From: Candidatus Omnitrophota bacterium
GTDB lineage: Bacteria; Hinthialibacterota; Hinthialibacteria; Hinthialibacterales; Hinthialibacteraceae
Reading direction: 5' to 3'
Length of the DNA: 64,000 nt
Assembly (NCBI GenBank): GCA_003598175.1
Contig: QZKN01000170.1
Location: 22,655-86,654, forward strand
The notes below the pieces were generated by a model. That model had not been told where the DNA came from. It saw nothing but the letters and a program-made list of their open reading frames with translations, and did no database searches. Position numbers and translations under genes: made by a program. Shown here piece after piece: positions 53,119 to 62,540 of this stretch (position 1 is its first letter; each line of letters opens with the position of its first letter).

Positions 53119-56100
53119 ATGTTCAAAAACCATTCTGGAAAACTTGGGTGGCTCGTTCTGGCGGTGTTGGTCGGTTTCCCGTTATCCGTCATGGGAGAAA
53201 GTGAACCAAACAACACGTTGTCCAGTGCAAACACGCTGCAATTGAATGCAACGGAAAATGGAGAGCTGACCAACGAGGGTGTTGTGGATTTACATGATTT
53301 CTATCAAGTGACTACTCCATCGGACGGATTATTCCAGGTCGGCGTCGTTCCGACCGCCGAGTTAAGAGTGGGAGTCACTTTGCTGGATCAAGATGGGATC
53401 GCCGTGCTCGGCAACAACGACGGAAGCGGAAAAGGAGCCACGGCCGGAATCGTTTACAGCAACCTGCTCGCGGGGACCTATTTCGCCGTGGTGCGACATA
53501 TCGACGGAACAGGAACCTATGGCATAACCGCCAATTTCGCCCCCGTCGAAGAAATCGATCCGGAACCGAACGATACGCCGAATCAATCCGTTCCGTTAAC
53601 GTTAAATGGAGACGCCGAAGGCCATATCGGTTTTCGCGGGAATCTATACACCGATCTATCCGATTTTTACCAGATTACCACGACGCAAGACGGTTCCATC
53701 GACCTGACCGTGTTTCCCGACGGATCCTTGCGAACACGATTGGAACTGTGGGATACCGACCGAACCAACGTGTTAAGCGCCAAGGACGATTACGGCAAAG
53801 GAGCATCGGAAAAAATCGTATACAATGATCTTGCCGCCGGCACATTCTACGTGGCTGTCCGCAAAAGCGACGGCTACGGATCGTATACGCTGACCAATTT
53901 GTTTACGGCAAATCCGATTCCCAACGATCACGAACCCAACAACAAACCCTCCGACGCCCTGGCCCTCGAACTCCAATCCGCCGATGGAAATTATGTCGGG
54001 ACGGCGCAGGGACATCTTGGCTACTACGCCAACCAGTTCCGCGACGTAACCGATTTTTACCTCCTTACCATTCCCGAATACGGAAACCTCACTCTTGCAA
54101 CAAAAGCGGAAGACGCCGGTAATATCGCGGTCGGTTATTCGTTGTTCGACTCGAATCGAATAAAAATAGGAGATGCAAGTTCGTTTAACGGTCTTCAACC
54201 CGGCGCCTATTACCTCGAGGTGTGGCGAAGCGACCGCTATGGCGCATATACGGTAACAGCCACATTGCAGCCGCAAACGCCGCCCGATCCGTTCAATCAG
54301 CCCGCGGCCGCTTTCGCCATCGATTCTCAAATCGAACATGTCTCCATCACACCGGACAGTCCGTTTTCGTACTCGATCATCACTTTTCCGGCGGACGGTT
54401 CGTTGACCGTCAACAGTACGTTTACCGACACGGTCGGCATTTTCGTCGATCTATTTTATATGGACGGAACCACACATATCGGCAGAAATGATCATTGGTA
54501 TACCACTGCGCAGAGAACGTTCACCGTTCCCAATCTACGCGCCGGCAGTTATATTTTGCGAGTTCTGCATCGCCAGGGCCAGGGATTCGGCAGTCTGGAA
54601 AATCAATTTGTTCCCGCGCCCAACGTCGATGCGGAGCCGAATGACATGTGGAATTTCAATTCCTCCTTCTCGACGAATCAAACCATCGTCGGGCATATCG
54701 GATTTCACGGAAACGGCCGAACGGATTCCATCGATTGTTATTTGATTGATATTCCGGATGATGGACGATTGACTATGAACAGTCTCATGGATAACACCGG
54801 CGGTGTATATATCGATTTCTATGCCTTGCGTGAAGAAAGCGCCAGCACGCATCTGCTGAGAAACGATCACTGGTACACAAACGACCAGCGTTCCTCAACC
54901 AAATCGAACCTCCTGGCGGGTAAATACATGGTTCGCGTTCTGAATCGTCAGGGGTATGGTAACTACGAAGTTTTCTTCAATTTTCAACCCAATCGCAGCG
55001 GCGACGCCGAATATAATGATCACGCCGATCAGGCGGTTCCCCTTGCACTCAATCAAGGAACCATTGGTCATATCGGGTTTGACAAAATATTCCGTTTCGA
55101 CTCCAGCGACTGGTATAAAATCACATTGCCCGCCGACGGCAGCGTCCTGCTTTATGCCCGCACGGAAGCCACATTGGGTTCCTATATCGATCTCTACCAT
55201 TCCGACGCCGTCTCCAGAGTTGGGCGAATCGATATATGGTATAGAGACACTCCCGGAACATTTTCCGCGCCGAATTTGCGCGCCGGAACCTATTACATCC
55301 AGGTTATCCATCGCCAGGGATACGGAACCTACGAATTATTCACAAAATATCAGGAAAAAACTGAAAAAGATCTGGAATTGAACAATTTTCTCACGATGGC
55401 GAAGCCGTTACCCGTGGGGGAACTGGCTCAAGGAACGCTCGGTTATGCGGATGTCTATTTTAACGATAGTGAAGATTGGTACGTCGTCAACCTTCCGGTC
55501 GCAGGTACCTATCGTCTTTATTATCAAACGGAACCACAATTCGGATCATACTGCGACCTCTTTACCGCGGACATGAAAACCCACCTGATACGGCATGATC
55601 ATTGGTACCGATCCACGCAGAGCGTCAGAGATATCGAATTGGGCGCGGGCGACTATTTTATTCGCTGCCTCAATCGACAAGCCTACGGCGCGTATTCCTT
55701 GCGGATGGGAAGTCCGGATATCGCAAACACCGGCGCCTTGTCCGGAAAAGTCAAGTCAACCGGCAATTTTCCGCTGGCGGAAGTGGATTGCGCCATTTTG
55801 GATCGAACCGTCAAAACCGATTTTCTCGGCCAATTCCAATTTGCCGACATCGCTCCGGGAAACTACACCGTGACGATTAGTTCGGGCGCAAAATACTACG
55901 CCGTCAAGCAGCAAATCACGATTCGACCGGGAGAAACCACCTCAATTGACGTCATCCTGCAGGAAAGCAACAAAACCGCTCCCGCGGATGCGCCGCAGTT
56001 TTACGGTTTCGCCCGTGACCGTTACCTGCATCTGTTTTGGTCGCCTTCCGAAAGCCCGGACGTGGCCGATGGCGGAGGATACAAACTCTATATCAACGAT

Positions 56101-56967
56101 ATTACGCCAATGAATCTGGGCAATGTTCTGACCTATCGTTCCGACGGTTTCCAAAACGGCGTTACCTATACCTGCCGATTGACCGTTTATGACAAATTCG
56201 GAAATGAGAGCGACGGCGTGGTGGTGGTCTTGAATTCTACCGGAGAGCAGCCGGGAATCACACCGACTCCGACTCCAATCACGACTCAACCGCCTCAACC
56301 GACTCCAGTCGCCACGTTGACTCCGACGCCGGTTTCCACTCTCCCACCGGGAACTCCGGTTGTGGCCACGCCGACGCCGACGCTCCCCGGCCCGTATGAC
56401 ACGCCGCTCCCCGAACCGGAGCCGTTCATGGTGTACGAATTCGATCAGGCGGATCTCACGGCCAACGGCTGGATGGAAATCCCCGGCGGATTCATCAATC
56501 TTGAAGGCGGAAAAGTATCTTCCGTCGGATTTGTCGGGAATCCCATCCCCTCTTCGGTGGATAAAAAAGGACTATCGATCACCGTGGGGCCGAATCAATT
56601 GTCCCTGATCTTCGCCATGCATCCGGTATATACACATGGCTATCCGCTCCTCATGCGCGTCACGGCGCGCGCGGACGGCGCCAATGCGGCGCTGGCGATT
56701 GCCGCGTTGAAGGGAAGCCTGATCACGGGAACGGCGGATTCGTCCATTGCCACCCATTACCCTGCCAATACGGCTGGTTTCATGGATCAGGAACGACGCC
56801 TGGTGCTGATTTACGAGCCGGATTCGGGGGAGGAAGTGATGCCGGTCATCCAACTGGTTTCCACCGGAAAAGATCAGGTTACTGTATTCATTGACAAATG
56901 CGAACTATTCCTGATGCAACCCGGTTACCATTATTCATGGGAACAATTCCGGGCGATTCCGAATTGA
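53119..56967 (+). CDS. Giant secreted PPC-repeat surface protein
   Basis: A 1282-residue exported protein. The signal peptide is residues about 1-28 (LGWLVLAVLVGFPLSVMG). Seven pre-peptidase C-terminal (PPC) type beta-domains of about 115-120 residues follow, each opening near a D-x-E-[PY]-N-[DN] motif (SEPNNTLSSA, DPEPNDTPNQ, DHEPNNKPSD, PDPFNQPAAA, DAEPNDMWNF, DAEYNDHADQ, DLELNNFLTM). Then come a carboxypeptidase-regulatory-like domain (about 875-955), an FN3-like domain, a Pro/Thr-rich linker (about 1050-1105) and a C-terminal beta domain. No protease domain is present, so it may be an adhesin or scaffold. An AAAGGA site precedes the ATG. Confidence 0.85.
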   Translation: MFKNHSGKLGWLVLAVLVGFPLSVMGESEPNNTLSSANTLQLNATENGELTNEGVVDLHDFYQVTTPSDGLFQVGVVPTAELRVGVTLLDQDGIAVLGNNDGSGKGATAGIVYSNLLAGTYFAVVRHIDGTGTYGITANFAPVEEIDPEPNDTPNQSVPLTLNGDAEGHIGFRGNLYTDLSDFYQITTTQDGSIDLTVFPDGSLRTRLELWDTDRTNVLSAKDDYGKGASEKIVYNDLAAGTFYVAVRKSDGYGSYTLTNLFTANPIPNDHEPNNKPSDALALELQSADGNYVGTAQGHLGYYANQFRDVTDFYLLTIPEYGNLTLATKAEDAGNIAVGYSLFDSNRIKIGDASSFNGLQPGAYYLEVWRSDRYGAYTVTATLQPQTPPDPFNQPAAAFAIDSQIEHVSITPDSPFSYSIITFPADGSLTVNSTFTDTVGIFVDLFYMDGTTHIGRNDHWYTTAQRTFTVPNLRAGSYILRVLHRQGQGFGSLENQFVPAPNVDAEPNDMWNFNSSFSTNQTIVGHIGFHGNGRTDSIDCYLIDIPDDGRLTMNSLMDNTGGVYIDFYALREESASTHLLRNDHWYTNDQRSSTKSNLLAGKYMVRVLNRQGYGNYEVFFNFQPNRSGDAEYNDHADQAVPLALNQGTIGHIGFDKIFRFDSSDWYKITLPADGSVLLYARTEATLGSYIDLYHSDAVSRVGRIDIWYRDTPGTFSAPNLRAGTYYIQVIHRQGYGTYELFTKYQEKTEKDLELNNFLTMAKPLPVGELAQGTLGYADVYFNDSEDWYVVNLPVAGTYRLYYQTEPQFGSYCDLFTADMKTHLIRHDHWYRSTQSVRDIELGAGDYFIRCLNRQAYGAYSLRMGSPDIANTGALSGKVKSTGNFPLAEVDCAILDRTVKTDFLGQFQFADIAPGNYTVTISSGAKYYAVKQQITIRPGETTSIDVILQESNKTAPADAPQFYGFARDRYLHLFWSPSESPDVADGGGYKLYINDITPMNLGNVLTYRSDGFQNGVTYTCRLTVYDKFGNESDGVVVVLNSTGEQPGITPTPTPITTQPPQPTPVATLTPTPVSTLPPGTPVVATPTPTLPGPYDTPLPEPEPFMVYEFDQADLTANGWMEIPGGFINLEGGKVSSVGFVGNPIPSSVDKKGLSITVGPNQLSLIFAMHPVYTHGYPLLMRVTARADGANAALAIAALKGSLITGTADSSIATHYPANTAGFMDQERRLVLIYEPDSGEEVMPVIQLVSTGKDQVTVFIDKCELFLMQPGYHYSWEQFRAIPN

Positions 56968-57006
56968 TCGTGCAACAAAACACGATGGAATGACGAACAA
57001 TAAGGG

Positions 57007-57050
57007 GCGCGAGGATATCCGGATGCGGCTGTCCTCGCGCTTTTCTTTTT
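57007..57050 (+). terminator. Rho-independent terminator of the PPC-protein gene
   Basis: The arms GCGCGAGGA (57007-57015) and TCCTCGCGC (57032-57040) form a perfect nine-pair stem, followed directly by TTTTCTTTTT. It lies 39 bases after the PPC-protein stop. Confidence 0.85.
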
Positions 57051-57109
57051 ATTTGAATTGTCCAGTGTAATCAGAGAGAGATGTAGACAGGAACTCCGCA
57101 GTATCGGAT

Positions 57110-58351
57110 TCAAACGACTTTACTGACAATCGCGAGGCAGAGGAAAGCGGTCTTGCGGACGGATTCGGTTTTTTCCCGCTCGTTGAATTCCGGGTGAATG
57201 AAGGGATTGCGCAAATGCTGCAGAAGTATAAGTTTTCCCGCGAGTTCCGTCGTCATCGCTTCGGAAATACCTTTGATCCCCAGCGGATTGGTGATTTGCA
57301 CCTTTCCCTTGCGATTGGTGAAGGCATGATTTTGCCCCCAGCAAAAGAGAATGACGCCCAGCGCTTTCAATCCGTCGGGTTTGTATTTCGAGCCATGTTT
57401 GATGATCCGTTCCAGAACCTGCCGCGTAATGTCGGAATTCAATTCGAGATCGCTTTGTTGAATGGTGCGAATCAGATATTGATTGAAAAAAATATCGAGA
57501 TTTCCCAACGCGCTATCATACAGATCATTGGCCAGTTCCAACACTTTCTCGTTGGATAACAGACGATTGACTTTTCGCCCGATCCGCAATTTCACCTCGT
57601 TCTCCACGGCAAACGAATAGGAAAAACTCACATTTCGCGCTATGGACAGATTCGCGTGGGAAGAGGATAGTTGCATGCTTTCCGCCACGGAAAGCATGGT
57701 TTGTGTTTCCGGATCAAGATCTTTCGCTTCCGGCAGGTTGGTTAGAACAGATTGTAGAGCGGATTCCAGATCGAGTCCTTCCAGCGGACGAATAAATTTG
57801 TTTTGATGGCGTTCAAGACGATCGACCAGTTCGTAAACCTGACTTTTCAAACCCGTGTCCAAATGTTGATCATTTAACAGCGTGTCGAGTTCCCGCCGAA
57901 GTTGATCGACGTTCACATTATCTTTCTGTAAAAGATCTTCCAATTGGTCCTGCAAATAGCGTAGGCGTTGAAAATGTTCGTAAATGGAATCAAGGCGCTG
58001 ATAGAGGGTATTGATTTCCTCTTCAATGCGGGATTTGCTCAAAACGAACATCGCCCCATATTGCCGGGCCAATGCGCCCTCGTCGAACGTGCCGACGGCA
58101 GAGATCATGATGATGGGCAAATGGGGATATTGCCGCTTCACATCGCGGATAAATTGCAGCCCTTCGTCATGCGTGCGCATGTCCAGGTCGGTGATGACGA
58201 TCTGCGGATTATCTTTTTGAACTTTCTCCATCCCCTCGACCGAATCGCCGGCTTCGATCACGCGATACCCCGCCAGCGTCAGATTGCGGGTCACGGCCGA
58301 TCGGTACTGCGGATTATCGTCAACGAGCAATATACGCCGTTCATTTTTCAT
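57110..58351 (-). CDS. Response regulator with a HEPN-like C-terminal domain
   Basis: A 413-residue protein. The receiver domain (residues 1-120) has RILLVDDNPQYR, the phospho-acceptor Asp in IVITDLDMRTH, and the Ser/Lys switch residues in MISAVGTFDE and FVLSKSRIEEE. A long coiled-coil-like helix (about 115-180) leads to a helical C-terminal domain that ends in LLQHLRNPFIHPEFNE, where R-x4-H matches the HEPN ribonuclease motif. No DNA-binding helix-turn-helix is seen. The partner kinase is unknown; the sensor kinase at 49580-51493 is the nearest. It is separated by 12 bases from the Gfo/Idh gene. Confidence 0.75.
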   Translation of the reverse strand: MKNERRILLVDDNPQYRSAVTRNLTLAGYRVIEAGDSVEGMEKVQKDNPQIVITDLDMRTHDEGLQFIRDVKRQYPHLPIIMISAVGTFDEGALARQYGAMFVLSKSRIEEEINTLYQRLDSIYEHFQRLRYLQDQLEDLLQKDNVNVDQLRRELDTLLNDQHLDTGLKSQVYELVDRLERHQNKFIRPLEGLDLESALQSVLTNLPEAKDLDPETQTMLSVAESMQLSSSHANLSIARNVSFSYSFAVENEVKLRIGRKVNRLLSNEKVLELANDLYDSALGNLDIFFNQYLIRTIQQSDLELNSDITRQVLERIIKHGSKYKPDGLKALGVILFCWGQNHAFTNRKGKVQITNPLGIKGISEAMTTELAGKLILLQHLRNPFIHPEFNEREKTESVRKTAFLCLAIVSKVV

Positions 58352-58363
58352 TGTTGTATAATT

Positions 58364-59380
58364 TTACACTTCAACGATTTTTCGCGTTTCCGCCGATCGA
58401 ATCTCCGCTTCGACGGTTTTCAACGCATCGCGACCATGCGCGAACGTGGCGCGGTCCGGCGCGACGTTTTTATCGATGCATTCGATGAAATATCGATCCT
58501 GCAGGAGATAGCCGCCCAAATCGGAAATATTGATCCCTTCCACCTTTTCGCTTTGGGGGGTTTCCGGCAGGGCAGGTTCCACGATTTCTCCTTTGAGCGG
58601 GTAGAAAAGCAGGCTCGGTTTGCGGGACGAATTATAATCGAGCACACCGTTTTCGAACGCGGCTACATACGACATGCAAAAACCATATTTTTCCGCATCG
58701 TACCACGTCCCTTCCGCATACACTGCGGGCCCCCCGTCAAAAAGATATTGCGTGGTAATCTGCCGCCAGCCGGTTCTGTCATTCACTCCCTCCGAAAACA
58801 CCGCTTTGGGAATACCGAGAAGATAATGAACCATATCGGTATCGTGCAGGTGAAGATCCAACGCCGCGCCGCCGCTTTGCGCCGGATCGATATACCAATT
58901 CGTCGTGGACCAGCCGGGTTGAGCGCACACGCGGTGCATTTTCAAATTGATCAGGTTTCCCCAACGATTGCCGGAAACAGCTTCCTTGAGAACCGTATAT
59001 TCGGGCCAAAAACGCAATACATGGCCGACTTGATTGAATCGGTTGGTACGTTCCGCTTCTTTGACCAATTCGTCGGCGAAAACCAAATATCTCGCCAGCG
59101 GTTTTTCCAGAAAGACGTGTTTCCCCGCGGTCAGGGCCTTCATCGCCAAAGGATGGTGGGTCGGCGTCGGCGTGCAAATCATGACCGATTCGACGTCATC
59201 CCGTTGCAGCAGTTCATCCGGCGTTCCGCTCCAACCACAGCCGGTTTTTTGAGCCAATTCCTGGGCTTTTTCCGTGAATTCATCTGCCAGCGCCGTCAAT
59301 TCGGCCTGTGGAGTCGCCAGGCAGGCCTGACTGTGCATGTTCCCCATTCCACCGCATCCGATAATTCCTATTTTAACCAT
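58364..59380 (-). CDS. Gfo/Idh/MocA-family oxidoreductase (cytoplasmic)
   Basis: A 338-residue NAD-dependent oxidoreductase without export signal. The ATG at 59380 follows a TAGGAA site; an extension to 59473 is formed by translating a family A repeat. The Rossmann motif is KIGIIGCGGMGNMHS, the EKP motif is HVFLEKPLARY, and DLHLHDTDMVHYLLG is the C-terminal catalytic histidine region typical of inositol or sugar dehydrogenases. Substrate unknown. The response-regulator gene follows after 12 bases. Confidence 0.9.
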   Translation of the reverse strand: MVKIGIIGCGGMGNMHSQACLATPQAELTALADEFTEKAQELAQKTGCGWSGTPDELLQRDDVESVMICTPTPTHHPLAMKALTAGKHVFLEKPLARYLVFADELVKEAERTNRFNQVGHVLRFWPEYTVLKEAVSGNRWGNLINLKMHRVCAQPGWSTTNWYIDPAQSGGAALDLHLHDTDMVHYLLGIPKAVFSEGVNDRTGWRQITTQYLFDGGPAVYAEGTWYDAEKYGFCMSYVAAFENGVLDYNSSRKPSLLFYPLKGEIVEPALPETPQSEKVEGINISDLGGYLLQDRYFIECIDKNVAPDRATFAHGRDALKTVEAEIRSAETRKIVEV

Positions 59381-59406
59381 GTTCCTATCTCTTTCTATCC
59401 TATCTT

Positions 59407-59470
59407 GTGGGTAGAGCAGGCGTCCCCGCCTGCACTGTTCCTGCAAGCGAGAACGCTTGCTTTCCCCATG
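59407..59470. repeat. Dispersed palindromic repeat, family A (copy 3)
   Basis: Two hairpins, GCAGGCG-TCCC-CGCCTGC and GCAAGCG-AGAA-CGCTTGC, preceded by GTGGGTAGA. It lies just upstream of the Gfo/Idh gene and matches the copy at 22892-22954 nearly base for base. Confidence 0.8.
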
Positions 59471-59572
59471 CACGAACGTGCGTCGTTTACTTTCAACCTT
59501 CGCTGCAGCCGGGCGGCAAGAGCAGCGTTGTTTCTAACCTTGTTCATAATCCCACGACCATTTTTATGAAGA

Positions 59573-61231
59573 TCACATTCGTTCCGGCGCATTCACCCTC
59601 AGCAAACCAAGCCCGTTTCGCATAACCTGCCGAATGGCAAGCACAAGATGAAAACGAGCCAGGCTTCCGGCCGGATCATCCTGATCCAGAACGCGCTGCG
59701 CCTGATAATATGTATGAAACATTTTTGCCAAATCTTCAAGGTACGTGGGAATCAATTGTGTTTCAAACCGTTCCGCGGCGTCGGAAACGAACGAGGGATA
59801 ATAAAAGAGTTTTAACAACAAGAGGCGTTCCTTCTCTCCCATCAAAATGCTTGTATCGAATTCCATCGCGGGCGAAACGCCGATCCCCCGTTCGATCGCT
59901 TTTTCTTCCATGCTGCACGCGCGCGCATGAACGTATTGCAAATAATAAACCGGATTATCCATCGATTGCTTTTTGGCCAGATCCCAATCGAAAATCATCT
60001 GCGCCTTATAACTGCGCTGCGCAAAGAAATAGCGGGTGACGTCCGCTCCCAATTCGTCCACCATTTCAGCCAGCGTCATGAATTGCCCTTCGCGGGTGGA
60101 TAGTTTCACTTTTTCCCCTTCCCGCTGAATGCTGACCATTTGATTGAGCAGGTACTGCAATCGATCAAGGTTGTGTCCGAATATCCGCAGAGCGGTTTTT
60201 ACCCGTTCCACCTGGCTGTGATGATCGTGCCCCATGACGTTGACCAGCAAATCGAAACCACGATCGTATTTATCACAATGATAGGCGATATCCGGCGTTA
60301 CATAAGTAGGTTCCCCATCGCTTTTCACCAGGACGCGATCTTTTTCATCGCCATGATCGGTGGTGCGCAGCCAGATAGCGCCGTCTTGTTCGTAGGTCGC
60401 GCCTTTTTCGGCCAATTGCTTCAAGGTTCGAGCCACAGCGCCGGATGTATGTAAGGAACGCTCGCTGAATGTTGCGTCGAATAGGACACGCAACCGCCGC
60501 AAATCGTCCATGATGATATTCATCAATACATCCGCCGCGTATTCCGTAAACGGCTCCCATTTTTCTTCCCGCAGTAGAGAATCGCCGCGCGAACTTTTCA
60601 AACCGGCGGCGATATAACGAATGTAATCGCCTTTATACCCGTTTTCCGGCAAGGGCGAATCGACGCCGAACAATTGGCGGTAGCGCGCCTGCACCGATCG
60701 GCCCAGCATCTGCATTTGCACACCCGCATCGTTGTAATAATATTCACGCGTAACCTCATACCCGACGGCGCGCAATAATTCCGCGGTCGTATCGCCCACG
60801 ACGGCGCCGCGTACGTGTCCGACGTGCAAGGGGCCGGTGGGATTGGCGCTGACGAACTCGACTAACGCCTTTTTTCCGGAAAATCGGAAGGACCGCCCAT
60901 AATGTTCCTTCTCTTTCAAAATACTTTTGAGGGTATCGATCAAAACGGTTCCACTCAAGCGAATATTGATGAATCCCGGACCGGCGATCATAACCTTTTC
61001 GACATGCGGACTGGCCGTGAGTTTCTCTTGAAACATGGCGGCGATTTCCCGTGGATTCTTTTTCAGTGTTTTTGCCAACACCATCGCCGCATTGGTGGTA
61101 AGATCACCATGCGTAGTATCCTTTGTCGCGACAAAAGTACAGGATGCCGCATCGAAAGGAGTTTCCGGCGTTAAAGTTGAGATGGTTTCGGCCAAAACCG
61201 TATTGAGATGATCGACGATTTCAAAATACAT
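59573..61231 (-). CDS. argS: Arginyl-tRNA synthetase
   Basis: A 552-residue class I synthetase that charges tRNA-Arg. The N-terminal additional domain is followed by EFVSANPTGPLHVGHVRGAVVGD, containing the HIGH-type box HVGH. The KMSKS box is reduced, as is usual in ArgRS, with KVKLSTREGQ in its place. The helical anticodon-binding domain (LARFHLVLAIRQVMRNGLGLLRV) ends the protein in the canonical ERM. The length is typical. No ribosome site stands out before the ATG at 61231. Confidence 0.97.
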   Translation of the reverse strand: MYFEIVDHLNTVLAETISTLTPETPFDAASCTFVATKDTTHGDLTTNAAMVLAKTLKKNPREIAAMFQEKLTASPHVEKVMIAGPGFINIRLSGTVLIDTLKSILKEKEHYGRSFRFSGKKALVEFVSANPTGPLHVGHVRGAVVGDTTAELLRAVGYEVTREYYYNDAGVQMQMLGRSVQARYRQLFGVDSPLPENGYKGDYIRYIAAGLKSSRGDSLLREEKWEPFTEYAADVLMNIIMDDLRRLRVLFDATFSERSLHTSGAVARTLKQLAEKGATYEQDGAIWLRTTDHGDEKDRVLVKSDGEPTYVTPDIAYHCDKYDRGFDLLVNVMGHDHHSQVERVKTALRIFGHNLDRLQYLLNQMVSIQREGEKVKLSTREGQFMTLAEMVDELGADVTRYFFAQRSYKAQMIFDWDLAKKQSMDNPVYYLQYVHARACSMEEKAIERGIGVSPAMEFDTSILMGEKERLLLLKLFYYPSFVSDAAERFETQLIPTYLEDLAKMFHTYYQAQRVLDQDDPAGSLARFHLVLAIRQVMRNGLGLLRVNAPERM

Positions 61232-61363
61232 ACGTTATAACCTCAATCAGAATAAAACCTTACATAACTGCATGCCTTGGTTGATGTTTGGGCTGGAATT
61301 TACAGTGTATTCGCAACGGTAAAATCGCAAAGGGTTTCGTTCGACAACGCTCGTTGACGACAC

Positions 61364-61816
61364 TCAAATCGGTTTTCTCAGGATCAGCGCATCTTCTTTC
61401 GGTTTACAATAGTATCCAATCCGCTTTCCCACCTGGCAAAATCCCAAACGCTCGTAAAAGGATCGCGCCGCTGTGTTGGATTCTCGCACTTCGAGCGTCA
61501 CGCTTTGCGCGCATTGTTGCAATCCCATCGCCGTCGCTTCCCGCATCAGTGTTTGAGCGATCCCTTTACGGCGATAATCGGGATGCGTGGCGATGTTGTT
61601 GATGTGAATTTCGTCGCCTTCCAAAATCCAAAAACAACAATATCCCACGACGTGATCAGAGGCATTGTCCACCGCCACCAGCGAATGATTATATCCCTGC
61701 GCTTCGAGTTCGGAAAAAAACATGCGTTTCGACCACGGCTCGCTGAAGGATAATTTTTCGATTTCGTGAATCTGTGCAATATCCGTGATGAGTAAGGGAC
61801 GAATGCGAATGCTCAT
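61364..61816 (-). CDS. rimI: RimI-like ribosomal-protein N-acetyltransferase
   Basis: A 150-residue GNAT protein. The acetyl-CoA loop is YRRKGIAQTLMREA (Q/R-x-x-G-x-G/A) and the C-terminal part has LEVRESNTAARSFYERLGF, both typical of RimI. RimI acetylates the N-terminus of ribosomal protein S18 in E. coli. The ATG at 61816 lies 11 bases after the tsaB stop; frames extending to 61981 run inside tsaB and are not expected. The tsaE-tsaB-rimI order is common in bacteria. Confidence 0.9.
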   Translation of the reverse strand: MSIRIRPLLITDIAQIHEIEKLSFSEPWSKRMFFSELEAQGYNHSLVAVDNASDHVVGYCCFWILEGDEIHINNIATHPDYRRKGIAQTLMREATAMGLQQCAQSVTLEVRESNTAARSFYERLGFCQVGKRIGYYCKPKEDALILRKPI

Positions 61817-61827
61817 GATGGAGTCAT

Positions 61828-62523
61828 TTATCCATGCTGCCGCTGTTTCCAATTCACTTCCGCCTGTGACGGGCCGAGATAATGAGGAAGCAGCCGCGCC
61901 GGTTCCATCCCACCGCCATTCCTTAGCTTCCGAAAAGCCAATTCGGCCAGAATATCCGCGCGGGGAACGTCCCACACGCAAGGCAGTTCGAAAAAAAGGC
62001 TGCCCAACGTTTCCCGCAAATCCGATCGATACGATTCCAATCCCGGCCCATAAAAAATCATCGGTTCCTGAATTCGCTTGATCAATTCGTCGGGCTGAAC
62101 ATAGAGTTCATCGGTACATGGTAGAATTTCTCCGTTTTGCCGACGATACATGCGCGCGTACAGCCATCCTTTTCGCGCCGGCAGAATGGGACAAAGCGGA
62201 TAGGCGGCGTAGGGAACCGATTCGGCAAATACGTCGAGCGTGGAAAGCGCCACGCAAGGCAAACCGAGTGCAAAAGCAATTCCCTGCCCTGTCGCCATGC
62301 CGACTCGCAGACCGGTATACGATCCCGGTCCGGACGTGCAGGCCAGGGCGGTCAATTCGCTCACGTCACGCCCGGTTCGGTGAAGAAGCGAATCCACCGC
62401 CGGCATCAATCCTTCGCTGTGAGTCGATTTCACGCAGGCGGTCAAAAGGCCCACCAATCTTTTTTCATCGCGCAAGGCTACCGAACCGATCGGTGAGGAC
62501 GTATCGATGGCCAGTAATAACAT
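61828..62523 (-). CDS. tsaB: tRNA threonylcarbamoyladenosine synthesis protein TsaB
   Basis: A 231-residue ASKHA-fold protein that partners TsaD and TsaE in making t6A37 of ANN-decoding tRNAs. Motifs are LLLAIDTSSPIGSVALRD, KSTHSEGLMPAVDSLL, CTSGPGSYTGLRVGMATGQGIAFAL and PARKGWLYARMYR. The ATG at 62523 has an AAAGGGAA site; the longer frame to 62598 overlaps the TsaE domain gene and is unlikely. It lies 17 bases after the fusion gene that encodes the TsaE part. Confidence 0.95.
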   Translation of the reverse strand: MLLLAIDTSSPIGSVALRDEKRLVGLLTACVKSTHSEGLMPAVDSLLHRTGRDVSELTALACTSGPGSYTGLRVGMATGQGIAFALGLPCVALSTLDVFAESVPYAAYPLCPILPARKGWLYARMYRRQNGEILPCTDELYVQPDELIKRIQEPMIFYGPGLESYRSDLRETLGSLFFELPCVWDVPRADILAELAFRKLRNGGGMEPARLLPHYLGPSQAEVNWKQRQHG

Positions 62524-62540
62524 GCGTTCCCTTTTCAACG

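Noticed and set aside
57968..59569. Open frame of 533 residues on the plus strand
   Set aside because: Antisense to the response regulator and the Gfo/Idh gene and includes a translated repeat; no domain is visible.
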